The notes: generated from the letters alone by a model not told the origin. DNA of 64,000 nucleotides from Pseudomonadota bacterium (GCA_018240595.1 JAFEFL010000064.1:62001-126000); one strand, 5' to 3'. Positions 25,596-34,826 are shown, numbered from the stretch's first letter. Numbers and translations are program-made.

Positions 25596-25605
25596 GGCTG
25601 AGAAA

Positions 25606-26688
25606 ATGTCTGAAATCTCAAAGCTCGAATCCGAACTCATCGCCGCGATCGGCGCCGCCAAAGACGAAGCGGCGCTCGAAGCGGTCCGCGTGTCCGCGCT
25701 CGGCAAGAGCGGCTCGGTCTCCGCGCTCTTGAAAACGCTTGGCGCGATGACGCCGGACGAGCGCAAGGCCAAGGGCCCGGCGATCAACGGCCTCAAGGAC
25801 AAGGTCGGCGCCGCCATCGCCGCGCGCAAGGAAGAGCTCGGCGCCGCCGCGCTCGATGCGCGTCTCGCTTCCGAAACCGTCGACGTCACGCTGCCGACCG
25901 CGGAGCCGCCGGCCGAGACCGGCCGCGTGCATCCGATCAGCCAGGTGATCGACGAACTCACCGCCATCTTCGCAGACATGGGCTTCGCCGTCGCCGAAGG
26001 TCCGGATATCGAGACCGACGACTACAACTTCACCAAGCTGAATTTCCCCGAAGGCCATCCGGCCCGGGAAATGCACGACACCTTCTACTTCAATCCGAAG
26101 CCGGATGGCTCGCGGCTGCTGCTGCGCACGCACACCTCACCGGTGCAGGTGCGCACCATGCTGTCGAAGAAGCCGCCGATCCGCGTCATCTGCCCGGGCC
26201 GCACCTATCGCTCGGACTCGGACCAGACGCACACGCCGATGTTTCATCAGGTCGAGGGCCTGGTCATCGACAAGGGCTCGCATCTCGGCCACCTGAAATG
26301 GATTCTGGAAGAATTCTGCAAGGCGTTCTTCGAAGTCGACAGCGTCAAGATGCGCTTCCGGCCGTCGTTCTTCCCGTTCACCGAGCCGTCGATGGAAGTC
26401 GACATCCAGTGCCGCCGCGACAAGGGCGAGATTCGCTTCGGCGAAGGCAATGACTGGCTGGAGATTCTCGGCTGCGGCATGGTGCATCCGAACGTGCTGA
26501 AGAACTGCGGCCTCGATCCGGCCGAGTATCAGGGCTTTGCCTGGGGCATGGGCATCGATCGCATCGCCATGCTGAAATACGGCATCAACGATCTGCGCGC
26601 CTTCTTCGAGGCCGACGTGCGCTGGCTCAATCACTACGGCTTCCGCCCGCTCGATTTCCCGACGCTCGCGGGAGGGCTTTCGGTATGA
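25606..26688 (+). CDS. pheS: Phenylalanine--tRNA ligase alpha subunit
   Basis: A 360-residue class II aminoacyl-tRNA synthetase subunit. ATG 25606 (MSEISKLESEL) is the real start; the frame is open 99 bases upstream, but that part is translated repeat. The N-terminal coiled-coil tRNA-binding arm (~1-90) precedes the catalytic domain with motif 2 (GRTYRSDSDQTHTPMFHQ) and motif 3 (GFAWGMGIDRIAML). Pairs with PheT as an (alpha beta)2 enzyme. Its last bases overlap pheT (ATGA). Confidence 0.98.
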   Translation: MSEISKLESELIAAIGAAKDEAALEAVRVSALGKSGSVSALLKTLGAMTPDERKAKGPAINGLKDKVGAAIAARKEELGAAALDARLASETVDVTLPTAEPPAETGRVHPISQVIDELTAIFADMGFAVAEGPDIETDDYNFTKLNFPEGHPAREMHDTFYFNPKPDGSRLLLRTHTSPVQVRTMLSKKPPIRVICPGRTYRSDSDQTHTPMFHQVEGLVIDKGSHLGHLKWILEEFCKAFFEVDSVKMRFRPSFFPFTEPSMEVDIQCRRDKGEIRFGEGNDWLEILGCGMVHPNVLKNCGLDPAEYQGFAWGMGIDRIAMLKYGINDLRAFFEADVRWLNHYGFRPLDFPTLAGGLSV

Positions 26689-29093
26689 AATTCACCCTGT
26701 CCTGGCTGAAGGATCATCTCGACACCACGGCTTCGCTCGACGAGATCGTCGACAAGCTCACCATGATCGGGCTCGAGGTCGAGCACGTCGAGGACAAGGC
26801 CAAGGAGTACGAGCCGTTCAAGGTCGTACAGATCCTCGAGGCGGTGCAGCACCCGAACGCCGACCGGCTGCGCGTCTGCAAGGTCGATAACGGCAGCGGC
26901 ACGCCGCTGCAGATCGTCTGCGGCGCGCCGAATGCGCGCGCCGGCCTGAAAACCGTGCTCGGCCTGCCCGGCACCTACATTCCGGCGAAAGACATCACGC
27001 TGTCGGTCGGCAAGATCCGCGGCGTCGAATCGCAAGGCATGATGATCTCCGGCGCCGAGATCGGTTTCAACGCCGACCACGACGGCATCATCGAGATGCC
27101 GGCCGATGCGCCGATCGGCAAGCCGTTCGCCGAAGTGCTCGGCCTCAACGAGCCGGTCATCGAGATCAACCTGACGCCGAACCGCTCCGACTGCACGAGC
27201 GTCAACGGCATCGCGCGCGATCTCGGCGCCACCTTGATCGGCGACTACAAGGAAAACACGCCGAAGCGCGTCGAGGGCAAGTTCCCCTGCCCGGTGAAAG
27301 TGACGATCGATGCACCGGTGCTGTGCCCGGCCTTCGGCCTGCGCCTCGTGCGCGGCGTCAAGAACGGCCCGTCGCCCGAGTGGCTGCAGGAGCGGCTCGC
27401 CGCGATCGGCCTCCGGCCCATCAACGCGCTGGTCGACATCACCAACTACCTGACCTTCGACCGCGGCCGGCCGCTGCATGTGTTCGACGCCAAGAAGGTC
27501 ACCGGCAATCTCACCGTGCGCCGCGCACAGAACGGCGAGAAGCTGCTGGCGCTCGACGGCAAGACCTACGAACTCGACAGCGCCATGTGCGTGATTGCCG
27601 ACGAACGCGCCGTCGAATCGCTGGCCGGCATCATGGGCGGCGAGGAATCCGGCTGCGACGAGAACACCACCGACGTGCTGATCGAATCGGCGCTGTGGGA
27701 TGCCTTCAACATCGCGCAGACCGGCCGCAAGCTCGGCATCAACACCGATGCGCGCTACCGCTTCGAGCGCGGCGTCGACCCGAACTTCATGCTCCCCGGC
27801 CTCGAACTGGCGACGCAGATGGTGCTCGACCTGTGCGGCGGCGAGCCGTCCGAGGTCGTGGTCGCCGGCAACCCGACGCCGAAGGATGTCGTCGTCGATT
27901 ATCCGGTGTCCGAACTCGAGCGCCTCGTCGGCATCAAGCTGCCGCAGGTCGAGGCGCGGCGCACGCTGGAGCGGCTCGGCTTCTTCACCGCCGGCCAGGG
28001 CGAGCGCTGGAAGATCGCGGTGCCGTCATGGCGCCCGGACGTGCACGGCCGCGCCGATATCGTCGAGGAGCTGGTGCGCATTCACGGCGTCGATGCCGTA
28101 CCGTCGACGCCGTTCCCGCGCGGTGAAAACGATCGCAAGCCGGTGCTGACGCCGATCCAGGCGCGCACGCGCAAGGCCAAGCGCGGCCTCGCCGCGCGTG
28201 GCCTGACCGAGGCCGTCACCTGGTCATTCGTGTCGAAGCGCGAGGCCGAACTGTTCGGCGGCGGCAAGCCCGAGCTGGCGCTGGCCAATCCGATTGCGGC
28301 CGAACTCTCCGACATGCGGCCGAGCCTGCTGCCGGGCCTGCTCGCCTCGGCGCAGAAGAACGCCGATCGCGGCTATCCCGACGTCGCGCTGTTCGAGGTC
28401 GGTCAGATCTTCAAGGGCGACGCGCCCGAGGATCAGTTCATCGCCGCGTCCGGCCTGCGCCGCGCGCTCGCCAAGCCCGCCGGCGCCGGCCGCCACTGGT
28501 CGCACGCCGCCAAGCCGGTCGATGTGTTCGACGCCAAGGCCGATGCGCTGGCCGCGCTCGCCGCCGCCGGCGCCGTCGTCGGCACGCTGCAGGTCGTGCC
28601 CGGCGGCCCGGCCTGGTTTCACCCCGGCCGTTCCGGCACCATCCAGCTCGGCCCGCAGAATGTCATCGGCCATTTCGGCGAGATTCACCCGCGCATTCTC
28701 ACCGCGCTGAAGCTCGACGGTCCGCTGGTCGGTTTCGAGGTCATCCTCGACAACATCCCGGCCGCCAAGCCACGGCCGACCCGCGCCAAGCCGCTGCTCG
28801 AACTGTCGCCGTTTCAGCCGGTCGATCGCGATTTCGCCTTCATCGTCGACGGCAAGGTCAAGGCCGGCGACATCGTCCGCGCTGCGCAGAATGTCGACAA
28901 GAAGCTGATTGCCGGCGTCACCGTGTTCGACGTCTATGAGGGCACCGGCATCGAGCCCGGCAAGAAGTCGGTGGCGATCGCCGTCACCATCCAGCCGCGC
29001 GACAAGACCATGACCGACGCCGAAATCGACGCGCTCGGTCAGAAGATCGTCGCCGAGGTCGGTAAGCGCACGGGTGGTGTGTTGCGCGGTTAA
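26685..29093 (+). CDS. pheT: Phenylalanine--tRNA ligase beta subunit
   Basis: An 802-residue beta subunit of normal length. Domains in order: the EMAP/OB-fold tRNA-binding domain (~39-150, VQHPNADRLRVCKVDNG), the B3/B4 editing domain (~200-390, with LVDITNYLTFDRGRPLHVFD), the B5 domain (~405-475), the catalytic-like core and the C-terminal ferredoxin-fold anticodon-binding domain (~705-802, SPFQPVDRDFAFIVDG). It hydrolyses Tyr-tRNA(Phe). Translationally coupled to pheS. Confidence 0.98.
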   Translation: MKFTLSWLKDHLDTTASLDEIVDKLTMIGLEVEHVEDKAKEYEPFKVVQILEAVQHPNADRLRVCKVDNGSGTPLQIVCGAPNARAGLKTVLGLPGTYIPAKDITLSVGKIRGVESQGMMISGAEIGFNADHDGIIEMPADAPIGKPFAEVLGLNEPVIEINLTPNRSDCTSVNGIARDLGATLIGDYKENTPKRVEGKFPCPVKVTIDAPVLCPAFGLRLVRGVKNGPSPEWLQERLAAIGLRPINALVDITNYLTFDRGRPLHVFDAKKVTGNLTVRRAQNGEKLLALDGKTYELDSAMCVIADERAVESLAGIMGGEESGCDENTTDVLIESALWDAFNIAQTGRKLGINTDARYRFERGVDPNFMLPGLELATQMVLDLCGGEPSEVVVAGNPTPKDVVVDYPVSELERLVGIKLPQVEARRTLERLGFFTAGQGERWKIAVPSWRPDVHGRADIVEELVRIHGVDAVPSTPFPRGENDRKPVLTPIQARTRKAKRGLAARGLTEAVTWSFVSKREAELFGGGKPELALANPIAAELSDMRPSLLPGLLASAQKNADRGYPDVALFEVGQIFKGDAPEDQFIAASGLRRALAKPAGAGRHWSHAAKPVDVFDAKADALAALAAAGAVVGTLQVVPGGPAWFHPGRSGTIQLGPQNVIGHFGEIHPRILTALKLDGPLVGFEVILDNIPAAKPRPTRAKPLLELSPFQPVDRDFAFIVDGKVKAGDIVRAAQNVDKKLIAGVTVFDVYEGTGIEPGKKSVAIAVTIQPRDKTMTDAEIDALGQKIVAEVGKRTGGVLRG

Positions 29094-29103
29094 CGAGGAC
29101 TCC

Positions 29104-29206
29104 GTTCGTCCCCGCGAAAGCGGGGACCCATATCCCCTGTCAAGCCGAATAGCGAGCACGGTGGCTATGGGTCCCGGGCCTCGCTTCGCTCGCCCGGGAC
29201 GACGGT
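29104..29206. repeat. Palindromic intergenic repeat after pheT
   Basis: Left hairpin CGTCCCCGCGAAAGCGGGGAC, right hairpin GTCCCGGGCCTCGCTTCGCTCG...CCCGGGAC, with CGTTCGTC/GACGACGG ends. The core CCCATATCCCC...GCTATGGGTCCC links them by base pairing of CCCATA with TATGGG. A variant carrying an extra insert is at 30953-31092. Confidence 0.75.
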
Positions 29207-29213
29207 ATCTGAG

Positions 29214-29897
29214 TTACGCCGCCACCAGATCCGCAAACGCGAACCCATCCCGCTCCACCGTCTCACCGCGCTTCACCGCGATGCGTCGCGTGAACATCGG
29301 CCCTCCGGCGACGAAGGTGTGAAACTCGCCGTTCTCGCCGCACGGATCGATGCCGTCCGGCAGATCGGCGAGCAGCGACGCGTCGAAACGCCGCCCGGCG
29401 AACGATGCCTCGAGCTTGGCCCGATCGACCACCGCGAGATGTGCCTCGAGGCCGCCGGCGATCATCTCGCGCGCCAGCGCATCGGTCGGCCTGAGCCACA
29501 GCGGAAACACCGCGGTCATGCCGATGCCCCTGAGCTTCTCCTCCCGCCAGGCGCGCAGATCGGCGAGAAACAGGTCGCCGAAGATGATGTGCGTCACGCC
29601 ATCGGCTTTGGCCTGCTCCATCGCCTTGGCCATTTCGCGCTCATAGATCTCGTTCGGGCACGGATAGGGAATGCGCACGGTGATCGACGGCAGGGCGGCC
29701 GCGTCCAATTGCGCCGCCAGCAATTCCTCGCGCACGCCATGCATCGACACGCGCTGGAAGCTGTCGGTGACGGTCGTCAATGCGCCAGCGATATCGTAGT
29801 TGCCGCTGCGCCGCGCCTCGTGCAGCGCCCAGGCTGAATCCTTGCCGCTCGACCATGCGATGAGTGCTTTGGGTCGCTTGTCGGTCGTCAATGCCAT
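29214..29897 (-). CDS. ATP-pyrophosphatase, diphthine-ammonia ligase-like (DUF71)
   Basis: A 227-residue member of the adenine-nucleotide alpha-hydrolase family. The PP-loop is WSSGKDSAW (~15-23), followed by VSMHGVREELLAAQ, THIIFGDLFLADLRAWRE and the terminal DPCGENGEFHTFV motif, all typical of the DUF71/DPH6 group. Bacteria have no diphthamide, so the substrate is unknown; related bacterial enzymes may amidate or thiolate small molecules. Predicted soluble. Solitary gene on the minus strand. Confidence 0.85.
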   Translation of the reverse strand: MALTTDKRPKALIAWSSGKDSAWALHEARRSGNYDIAGALTTVTDSFQRVSMHGVREELLAAQLDAAALPSITVRIPYPCPNEIYEREMAKAMEQAKADGVTHIIFGDLFLADLRAWREEKLRGIGMTAVFPLWLRPTDALAREMIAGGLEAHLAVVDRAKLEASFAGRRFDASLLADLPDGIDPCGENGEFHTFVAGGPMFTRRIAVKRGETVERDGFAFADLVAA

Positions 29898-30144
29898 GAC
29901 GGATTGCTAGCACGGGCTCCGGCGCCGCGCATCAACATGGTGTGCGAAAGCTTACGATCCAAGGCCAGCAAATGACCGAAATGCCCATTTGACAGGTGTT
30001 TTCGTGGCTAACGAAGTCTTGCCGCGATGCGCCGAGCATGAACCGTTTCGCAATCTGTCTTGCCTATGTTGCGCAACAACAAGACGCGCAAAGCGCTTTC
30101 GGGGAACGTGGTCAGTGAGGGCGCGGGACGGCGCCGCAAACGTC

Positions 30145-30945
30145 ATGGGTCTGGTCGCCAACGGCATCGGGCATCTGATTGCCCGCTATCTCGGAAAGCC
30201 CGAAACGGGCTATCACGAGCTCGTGCCCGGCCGCGCCGACGCTCTGGCCGCCGTGCTCAAGCCCGGCGACGTCGTGCTGATCGAGGGCAACAGCCACATC
30301 GCCGGTATCATCAAATATCTTACGCAATCGACCTGGTCGCATGCCGCGCTCTATGTCGGCCCGATCGGCGACCGCGTCTCCGCCTCGGGCGAGCCCTTGA
30401 CGCTGGTCGAGGCCGAGCTCGGCAAGGGCGTCGTCGCCGTGCCGCTGTCGAAATACGGCAACGCTCATACCCGCATCTGCCGGCCGATCGGACTGTCCGA
30501 CGACGACCGCGCCAGTGTTGTTAATTACGCCTGCGAGCGCATCGGCTTCGATTACGACGTCAAGAACATCCTCGATCTCGCGCGCTATCTGTTTCCGCTG
30601 CCGGTGCCGCGCCGCTTCCGCCGCCACATGCTGGCGATGGGCTCCGGCCATCCGACGCGCATCATCTGCTCGGCGCTGATCGCCGAGGCGTTCCAGAACG
30701 TACGCTATCCGATCCTGCCGAAGGCGACACGCGCCGAGAGCGCCGCCGAGCGCGCCGAGATCATGGAGATCCGCCACTCGTCACTGTATGCGCCGCGCGA
30801 CTTCGACATCTCGCCCTACTTCCAGGTGGTGAAGCCGACGATCGAACGCGGCTTCAATTACAAATCCGTCGCCTGGGCCGACCTGCCTGAGGGCGAGGCC
30901 GGCGCGCTGGTGCCGGACGTCGCGACCGAAAAGACGGCGGCTTAA
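30145..30945 (+). CDS. Permuted papain-like (YiiX/YebB-type) cysteine hydrolase
   Basis: A 266-residue protein from ATG 30145; a GTG at 30115 is an alternative, and the open frame from 29989 has no conserved start. In circularly permuted NlpC/P60 enzymes the catalytic His precedes the Cys. Here WSHAALYVG (His66) is followed by a VEAELGKGV acidic strand and TRIICSALIAEAF (Cys175). LKPGDVVLIEG at ~38-48 is the usual strand before the His. No signal peptide is apparent with this start. Substrate unknown; amide or lipid-type bonds are suggested by the family. Confidence 0.82.
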   Translation: MGLVANGIGHLIARYLGKPETGYHELVPGRADALAAVLKPGDVVLIEGNSHIAGIIKYLTQSTWSHAALYVGPIGDRVSASGEPLTLVEAELGKGVVAVPLSKYGNAHTRICRPIGLSDDDRASVVNYACERIGFDYDVKNILDLARYLFPLPVPRRFRRHMLAMGSGHPTRIICSALIAEAFQNVRYPILPKATRAESAAERAEIMEIRHSSLYAPRDFDISPYFQVVKPTIERGFNYKSVAWADLPEGEAGALVPDVATEKTAA

Positions 30946-30952
30946 TATTATC

Positions 30953-31092
30953 TGTCGTCCCCGCGCATAGCCATCCGAAGGACGGCGTTCTTTCAGAACG
31001 CCTATGGCGGGGACCCATAACCCCTGCCTTGCCGTACCATGATCACCGGGGATATGGGTCCCGGGCCTCACTTCGTTCGCCCGGGACGACGG
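30953..31092. repeat. Palindromic repeat with nested second element
   Basis: The outer parts match the repeat at 29104-29206 (CGTCCCCGCG..., GGGGACCCATA..., TATGGGTCCCGGGCCTC, CCCGGGACGACGG). In place of the short GAAA loop of the left hairpin there is a ~40-base insert (CATAGCCATCCGAAGG ... AGAACGCCTATGG) that has its own complementary ends, CATAG/CTATG. Confidence 0.75.
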
Positions 31093-31136
31093 AGTAAGAC
31101 TTGCCGCGGACCTTCCGGTTCCCTACCTCTTCCCCC

Positions 31137-31868
31137 ATGATCGACGCCGCTTTCAAAGCCTTCGCCCAGATGTTCACCCCCACGCTGCGCGGCGTGCTGG
31201 TGAAAGCGGTGGGCCTTGCCCTGCTGCTGATCGTCATCATCGGCATCGCCCTGCAACGCCTGCTGGCGCACCTTGCCGACAATGGCGCGACCTGGGCCGA
31301 GCAGACCTCCGGTTTCGCCTCGCATTCGGCCTGGGCGGCGTTGGCCTGGATCCTGTCGTTCATGGCCGGGCTCGGCATCGTCACCGGCGCCGTATTCCTG
31401 ATGCCGGCGGTATCGGCTTTCGTCGGCTCGTTCTTCGTCGATGAGGTCGCCGAGGCAGTTGAGCGCGAGCATTATCCGGCCGAACCGATCGGCACCGCGC
31501 TGCCGCTGATGCCGGCGCTGATGGAGGGCATCAAGATCGCGCTCTTGTCGCTCGCGGTCTACGTCGTGGCGCTGCCCTTCGTGCTGTTCGCCGGTTTCGG
31601 CTTTGTCATTCTGTTCGTCGCTACCGCCTATCTGCTCAGCCGCGAATATTTCGAGCTTGCCGCGATGCGCTTCCGTCCGGCGAACGAAGTGACCGCGATG
31701 CGCAAGGCGAACGCCGGCTACATCTTCTTGGCCGGCCTGGTGATCGCCGCCTTCGTGTCGATTCCGATCCTCAATTTCGCGACGCCGGTCTTCGCCATGG
31801 CTTTCATGGTGCACATTCACAAGAAGCTGGCTGGCAAGCGTGTCGAGCTGATCGAGCGAACCCGGTAG
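31137..31868 (+). CDS. EI24/CysZ-like integral membrane protein
   Basis: A 243-residue membrane protein from ATG 31137 (a TTG at 31101 is in frame). Hydrophobic segments: ~21-45 (KAVGLALLLIVIIGI region), ~68-95, ~135-175 (long, hairpin-like) and ~205-235. The motif REYFELAAMRFRP in the middle is characteristic of the EI24 family, which includes the CysZ sulfate permease. Sulfate uptake is known for enterobacterial CysZ; whether this branch transports sulfate is not clear. It converges with nth, three bases apart. Confidence 0.85.
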   Translation: MIDAAFKAFAQMFTPTLRGVLVKAVGLALLLIVIIGIALQRLLAHLADNGATWAEQTSGFASHSAWAALAWILSFMAGLGIVTGAVFLMPAVSAFVGSFFVDEVAEAVEREHYPAEPIGTALPLMPALMEGIKIALLSLAVYVVALPFVLFAGFGFVILFVATAYLLSREYFELAAMRFRPANEVTAMRKANAGYIFLAGLVIAAFVSIPILNFATPVFAMAFMVHIHKKLAGKRVELIERTR

Positions 31869-31871
31869 CGC

Positions 31872-32705
31872 CTACGCGGCGACGGTCTTCCCCGGCCAAT
31901 GGCACAAATCGGCGATGACGCAGCGCTCGCACAACGGCTTGCGCGCGATGCAGGTGTAGCGGCCGTGCAGGATCAGCCAGTGATGCGCGTGGCGCAGGTA
32001 CTGCTTCGGGATCACCTGCTCCAGCTTAACCTCGACATCGTAGGGCGTCTTGCCGGTCGCCATGCCGGTGCGGTTGCCGACGCGGAAGATGTGCGTGTCC
32101 ACCGCGATCGTGTGCTCGCCGAACGCGGTGTTGAGCACGACATTCGCGGTCTTGCGGCCGACGCCGGGCAGCGCCTCGAGCGCCTCGCGCGTCTTCGGCA
32201 CCTCGCCGCCGTGCTCGGCGACGAGCTTGTGCGCCAGCAGCGCGACGTTCTTCGCCTTGGTGCGGAACAGGCCGATGGTCTTGATCAGGTCGCGGATGCG
32301 GTCTTCGCCGAGCGCCGCCATTCTGGCCGGCGTATCGGCGAGCGCGAACAGCGCCGGCGTCGCCTTGTTGACGCCGGCGTCGGTCGCCTGCGCCGACAGC
32401 ACCACGGCGACCAGCAGCGTGAACGGGTTGGTGTAGGTGAGCTCCGTGGTCGGCTCGGGATTAGCGGCGGCGAGCCGCCGGAACGCTTCAGCGATCTCGG
32501 CGGTTGTCATCGGCGGCGAGGCGCCGGGTGACAGATTTTGCGCCGCCTTGGCGACGGCCTGTTTGCGCTTGGCGGCCGGCTTCACCCCGGCGGCTTTGCC
32601 CGCCTTGGCCTTGGCCTTGGCGAGGACCTTGCGGACGGAAGGCTTGCCGCCGGAGCTTTTGCGGGGCGCCTTTTTCGCCAAACTTTTCGCCATCTTCTTC
32701 GCCAT
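31872..32705 (-). CDS. nth: Endonuclease III
   Basis: A 277-residue DNA glycosylase/AP lyase for oxidised pyrimidines. The catalytic HhH region LPGVGRKTANVVLN includes the nucleophilic Lys, the essential Asp is in VDTHIFRVGNR, and the 4Fe-4S loop is CIARKPLCERCVIADLC with C-x6-C-x2-C-x5-C spacing. The first ~55 residues are a Lys/Ala-rich tail not found in E. coli Nth. I use ATG 32705 (MAKKMAKS); a further ATG at 32741 would overlap the divergent DUF2244 start. The tail probably adds non-specific DNA affinity. Confidence 0.94.
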   Translation of the reverse strand: MAKKMAKSLAKKAPRKSSGGKPSVRKVLAKAKAKAGKAAGVKPAAKRKQAVAKAAQNLSPGASPPMTTAEIAEAFRRLAAANPEPTTELTYTNPFTLLVAVVLSAQATDAGVNKATPALFALADTPARMAALGEDRIRDLIKTIGLFRTKAKNVALLAHKLVAEHGGEVPKTREALEALPGVGRKTANVVLNTAFGEHTIAVDTHIFRVGNRTGMATGKTPYDVEVKLEQVIPKQYLRHAHHWLILHGRYTCIARKPLCERCVIADLCHWPGKTVAA

Positions 32706-32727
32706 GACTTTCGGTATAGTGCCGCCC

Positions 32728-33240
32728 ATGACCGCCGACAATCACGACACGCTCGAACCCACGCTGTTTTCGGCGGTGATCACGCCGCACCGCTCGCTGA
32801 ACAATATCGGCTTCGTGGTGCTGATGCTGGTGTTCGGGCTCGCGAGTTTCTTCTCCGGGATGGCTTTCCTGATGATGGGCGCCTGGCCGGTGTTCGGCTT
32901 TTTCGGCCTCGACGTACTGCTGCTGTTTCTTGCTTTCCGGATCAATTATCGCCGCGCCGCCGCTTTCGAACAGGTGACCGTGACGCCGTCGCTGCTCATC
33001 GTGCGCAAGGTCAGCTATCGCGGCCAGGTGCGCGAATGGCAGCTCAACCCGCTGTGGGCGCGGCTGGAGAGGGAAGAATACGAGGAATACGGCATTGCCC
33101 GGCTGTTCCTGGTGAGCCGTGGCAAGCAGCTCACCATCGGCAGCTTCCTCGGGCCTGACGAAAAGGCCGGATTCGCCCAGGAACTGGGCCGGGCGCTAGG
33201 CGAAGCCCGGCGCGGGCCGGTGCGGACGACCATATCCTGA
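32728..33240 (+). CDS. DUF2244 membrane protein
   Basis: A 170-residue protein from ATG 32728. Two adjacent hydrophobic helices (~22-65: NNIGFVVLMLVFGLASFF and FGFFGLDVLLLFLAFR) are followed by a cytoplasmic domain with VREWQLNPLWARLER and LGPDEKAGFAQELGRAL, as in DUF2244 proteins. The function is unknown; relatives are often near nth, as here. Only 22 bases separate it from the divergent nth. A TATAGT at 32715-32720 would start transcription almost at the ATG, so a leaderless mRNA is possible, though the -35 is poor. Confidence 0.85.
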   Translation: MTADNHDTLEPTLFSAVITPHRSLNNIGFVVLMLVFGLASFFSGMAFLMMGAWPVFGFFGLDVLLLFLAFRINYRRAAAFEQVTVTPSLLIVRKVSYRGQVREWQLNPLWARLEREEYEEYGIARLFLVSRGKQLTIGSFLGPDEKAGFAQELGRALGEARRGPVRTTIS

Positions 33241-33284
33241 GCATGATCCCGAAAAGTGGGTACCGGTTTTCGGATCGGATCATG
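33241..33284. repeat. Rhizobial palindromic repeat (GCATGATCC family)
   Basis: GCATGATCC...GGATCATGC at the ends encloses CCGAAAA/TTTTCGG and a central GTGGGTACCGG. I recognise this as a frequent intergenic repeat in Bradyrhizobium-like genomes. It begins right at the DUF2244 stop and may act as a transcript-ending or -stabilising hairpin. Confidence 0.75.
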
Positions 33285-33342
33285 CGCGATTAAGCCAGAA
33301 ACCGGGTGGTTCGCTCCCGCCGGACCGTCTTAAATAGGCGGC

Positions 33343-34257
33343 ATGAACACCAGCACCGCCACAGAAACGGCAAGACCCGGCCTCCGCAGCCGCTTCGGCG
33401 AGTTCGCCGAACTGTCGACTGCCGCGGCGGATTACGACATCGTGCGCCGCGCCATCGCCCATATCCGCGGCAACTGGCGGGCGCAGCCCGAGGTCGAAGC
33501 GATCGCCGACGCCGCCGGCGTCACGCCGACCGAGTTGCATCACCTGTTCCGCCGCTGGTGCGGCCTGCCGCCCAAGGCTTTCCTGCAGGCGCTGACGCTC
33601 GACAGCGCGCGTGCGTTGCTGCGCGCTTCCACCAGCGTGCTGGACACCGCCTATGAGGTTGGCCTGTCCGGGCCCGGCCGGCTGCACGATCTGTTCGTCA
33701 CCCACGAGTCGATGTCGCCCGGCGAGTGGAAGGCCGGCGGCGAAAACCTGACGATGACCTATGGCTATCATCCCTCGCCTTTCGGCATGGCGCTGGTCAT
33801 GCTGGCGCCGCGCGGCCTTGCCGGTCTCGCCTTCGCCGATCCTGGCGAGGAGCGCGCCGCGCTCGAGGACATGAAGGCGCGCTGGCCGCGCGCCAAATAT
33901 ATCGAGGATTACGCGGCGACGGCGCCGACGGCGCGGCGCATCTTCGACTCGGCGCTATGGAAGGAAGACCAGCCGCTGCGCGTCGTGCTGATCGGCACCG
34001 ACTTCGAAGTGCGGGTTTGGGAAAAGCTGCTCAGCATTCCGCTCGGCAAGATAACAACCTATTCCGATCTGGCGACGCGCGCCGGCGCGCCGAAAGCGCC
34101 GCGCGCGGTCGGTGCCGCGGTCGGCAAGAACCCGATCAGCTTCGTGGTGCCGTGCCACCGCGTCATCGGCAAGAGCGGCGAACTCACCGGTTATCACTGG
34201 GGCATCACGCGCAAGCGCGCGATGCTCGGCTGGGAAGCCGGCATGGTCACTGCCTGA
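33343..34257 (+). CDS. AraC-type HTH fused to O6-methylguanine-DNA methyltransferase (Ada-like)
   Basis: A 304-residue two-domain protein. The N-terminal AraC-like DNA-binding region (~32-130) has AIADAAGVTPTELHHLFRRW and the second helix-turn-helix VGLSGPGRLHDLFV. The C-terminal alkyltransferase (~140-300) has the acceptor Cys271 in VPCHRVIGKSGELTGYHWG. It lacks the N-terminal zinc-binding Cys domain that repairs methylphosphotriesters and switches full-length Ada on. It should therefore repair O6-alkylguanine, and may bind DNA without the classic methyl switch. Single gene, with no alkB or alkA adjacent. Confidence 0.92.
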   Translation: MNTSTATETARPGLRSRFGEFAELSTAAADYDIVRRAIAHIRGNWRAQPEVEAIADAAGVTPTELHHLFRRWCGLPPKAFLQALTLDSARALLRASTSVLDTAYEVGLSGPGRLHDLFVTHESMSPGEWKAGGENLTMTYGYHPSPFGMALVMLAPRGLAGLAFADPGEERAALEDMKARWPRAKYIEDYAATAPTARRIFDSALWKEDQPLRVVLIGTDFEVRVWEKLLSIPLGKITTYSDLATRAGAPKAPRAVGAAVGKNPISFVVPCHRVIGKSGELTGYHWGITRKRAMLGWEAGMVTA

Positions 34258-34409
34258 AGCATCTGTTTATTCGGCATTCATCTTCGCGCCGGAACCGCGG
34301 CGCCGCGATGATGTTTTATCAATTGAGGAACGAGCCTCAGAGCAAAGCGTTGGCGACGCGACCCTGATCGAAGGGGCGACCCGTTGTTCAACGATCTGAG
34401 GAGGAACTC

Positions 34410-34799
34410 ATGAAACTTCGTATGCTCGCGACCGCTGCCGCGCTTGTGCTGGCGCCGGCCGCTGCTTTTGCCCAGGCCTCGACGGTTGGCGGCGCGGCGA
34501 CCGGTGCGGTCGTCGGTGGCGTCGTCGGCGGCCCGGTTGGTGCGGTTGTCGGCGCCGGCGTCGGCGCAACCGTCGGCTCGGCCGCCGAACCGCCGCGCGA
34601 AGTCGTGACTTATGTGCAGGACGAGCAGATCCCAGCCGACACGGTCGCCGTGCAGGAAGAGATCGTGGTCGGCAAGCCGGTGCCGCGCACCGTGCAACTG
34701 CGTCCGGTGCCGAACCACACCGAGTTCCGCTATGCCTTCGTCAACAAGGAACGCGTGATCGTCGATAAGCGCGGCAACGTCGTGAAGATCATCAACTAA
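34410..34799 (+). CDS. Exported DUF1236-type protein
   Basis: A 129-residue protein with a signal peptide (~1-22, ending AFAQA), followed by a Gly/Val-rich stretch (~24-57, GGVVGGPVGAVVGAGVGA) resembling a glycine-zipper. The C-terminal domain carries DUF1236-type sequence (VGKPVPRTVQLRPVPNH, YAFVNKERVIVDKRGNVVKI). Preceded by GAGGAGG at good spacing. Such proteins are abundant in Bradyrhizobium relatives and are periplasmic or envelope-associated, with unknown function. A strong terminator follows. Confidence 0.85.
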   Translation: MKLRMLATAAALVLAPAAAFAQASTVGGAATGAVVGGVVGGPVGAVVGAGVGATVGSAAEPPREVVTYVQDEQIPADTVAVQEEIVVGKPVPRTVQLRPVPNHTEFRYAFVNKERVIVDKRGNVVKIIN

Positions 34800-34826
34800 G
34801 CCCCTCCCCCCGACTTGGTTGATGTG

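Noticed and set aside
25507..25605. Extended N-terminus of PheS (MRGLDPRIP...)
   Set aside because: It is translated palindromic repeat; ATG 25606 gives the normal PheS start.
33343..34257. Complete Ada response regulator
   Set aside because: The N-terminal zinc-binding cysteine domain is missing; only AraC-like and alkyltransferase domains are present.
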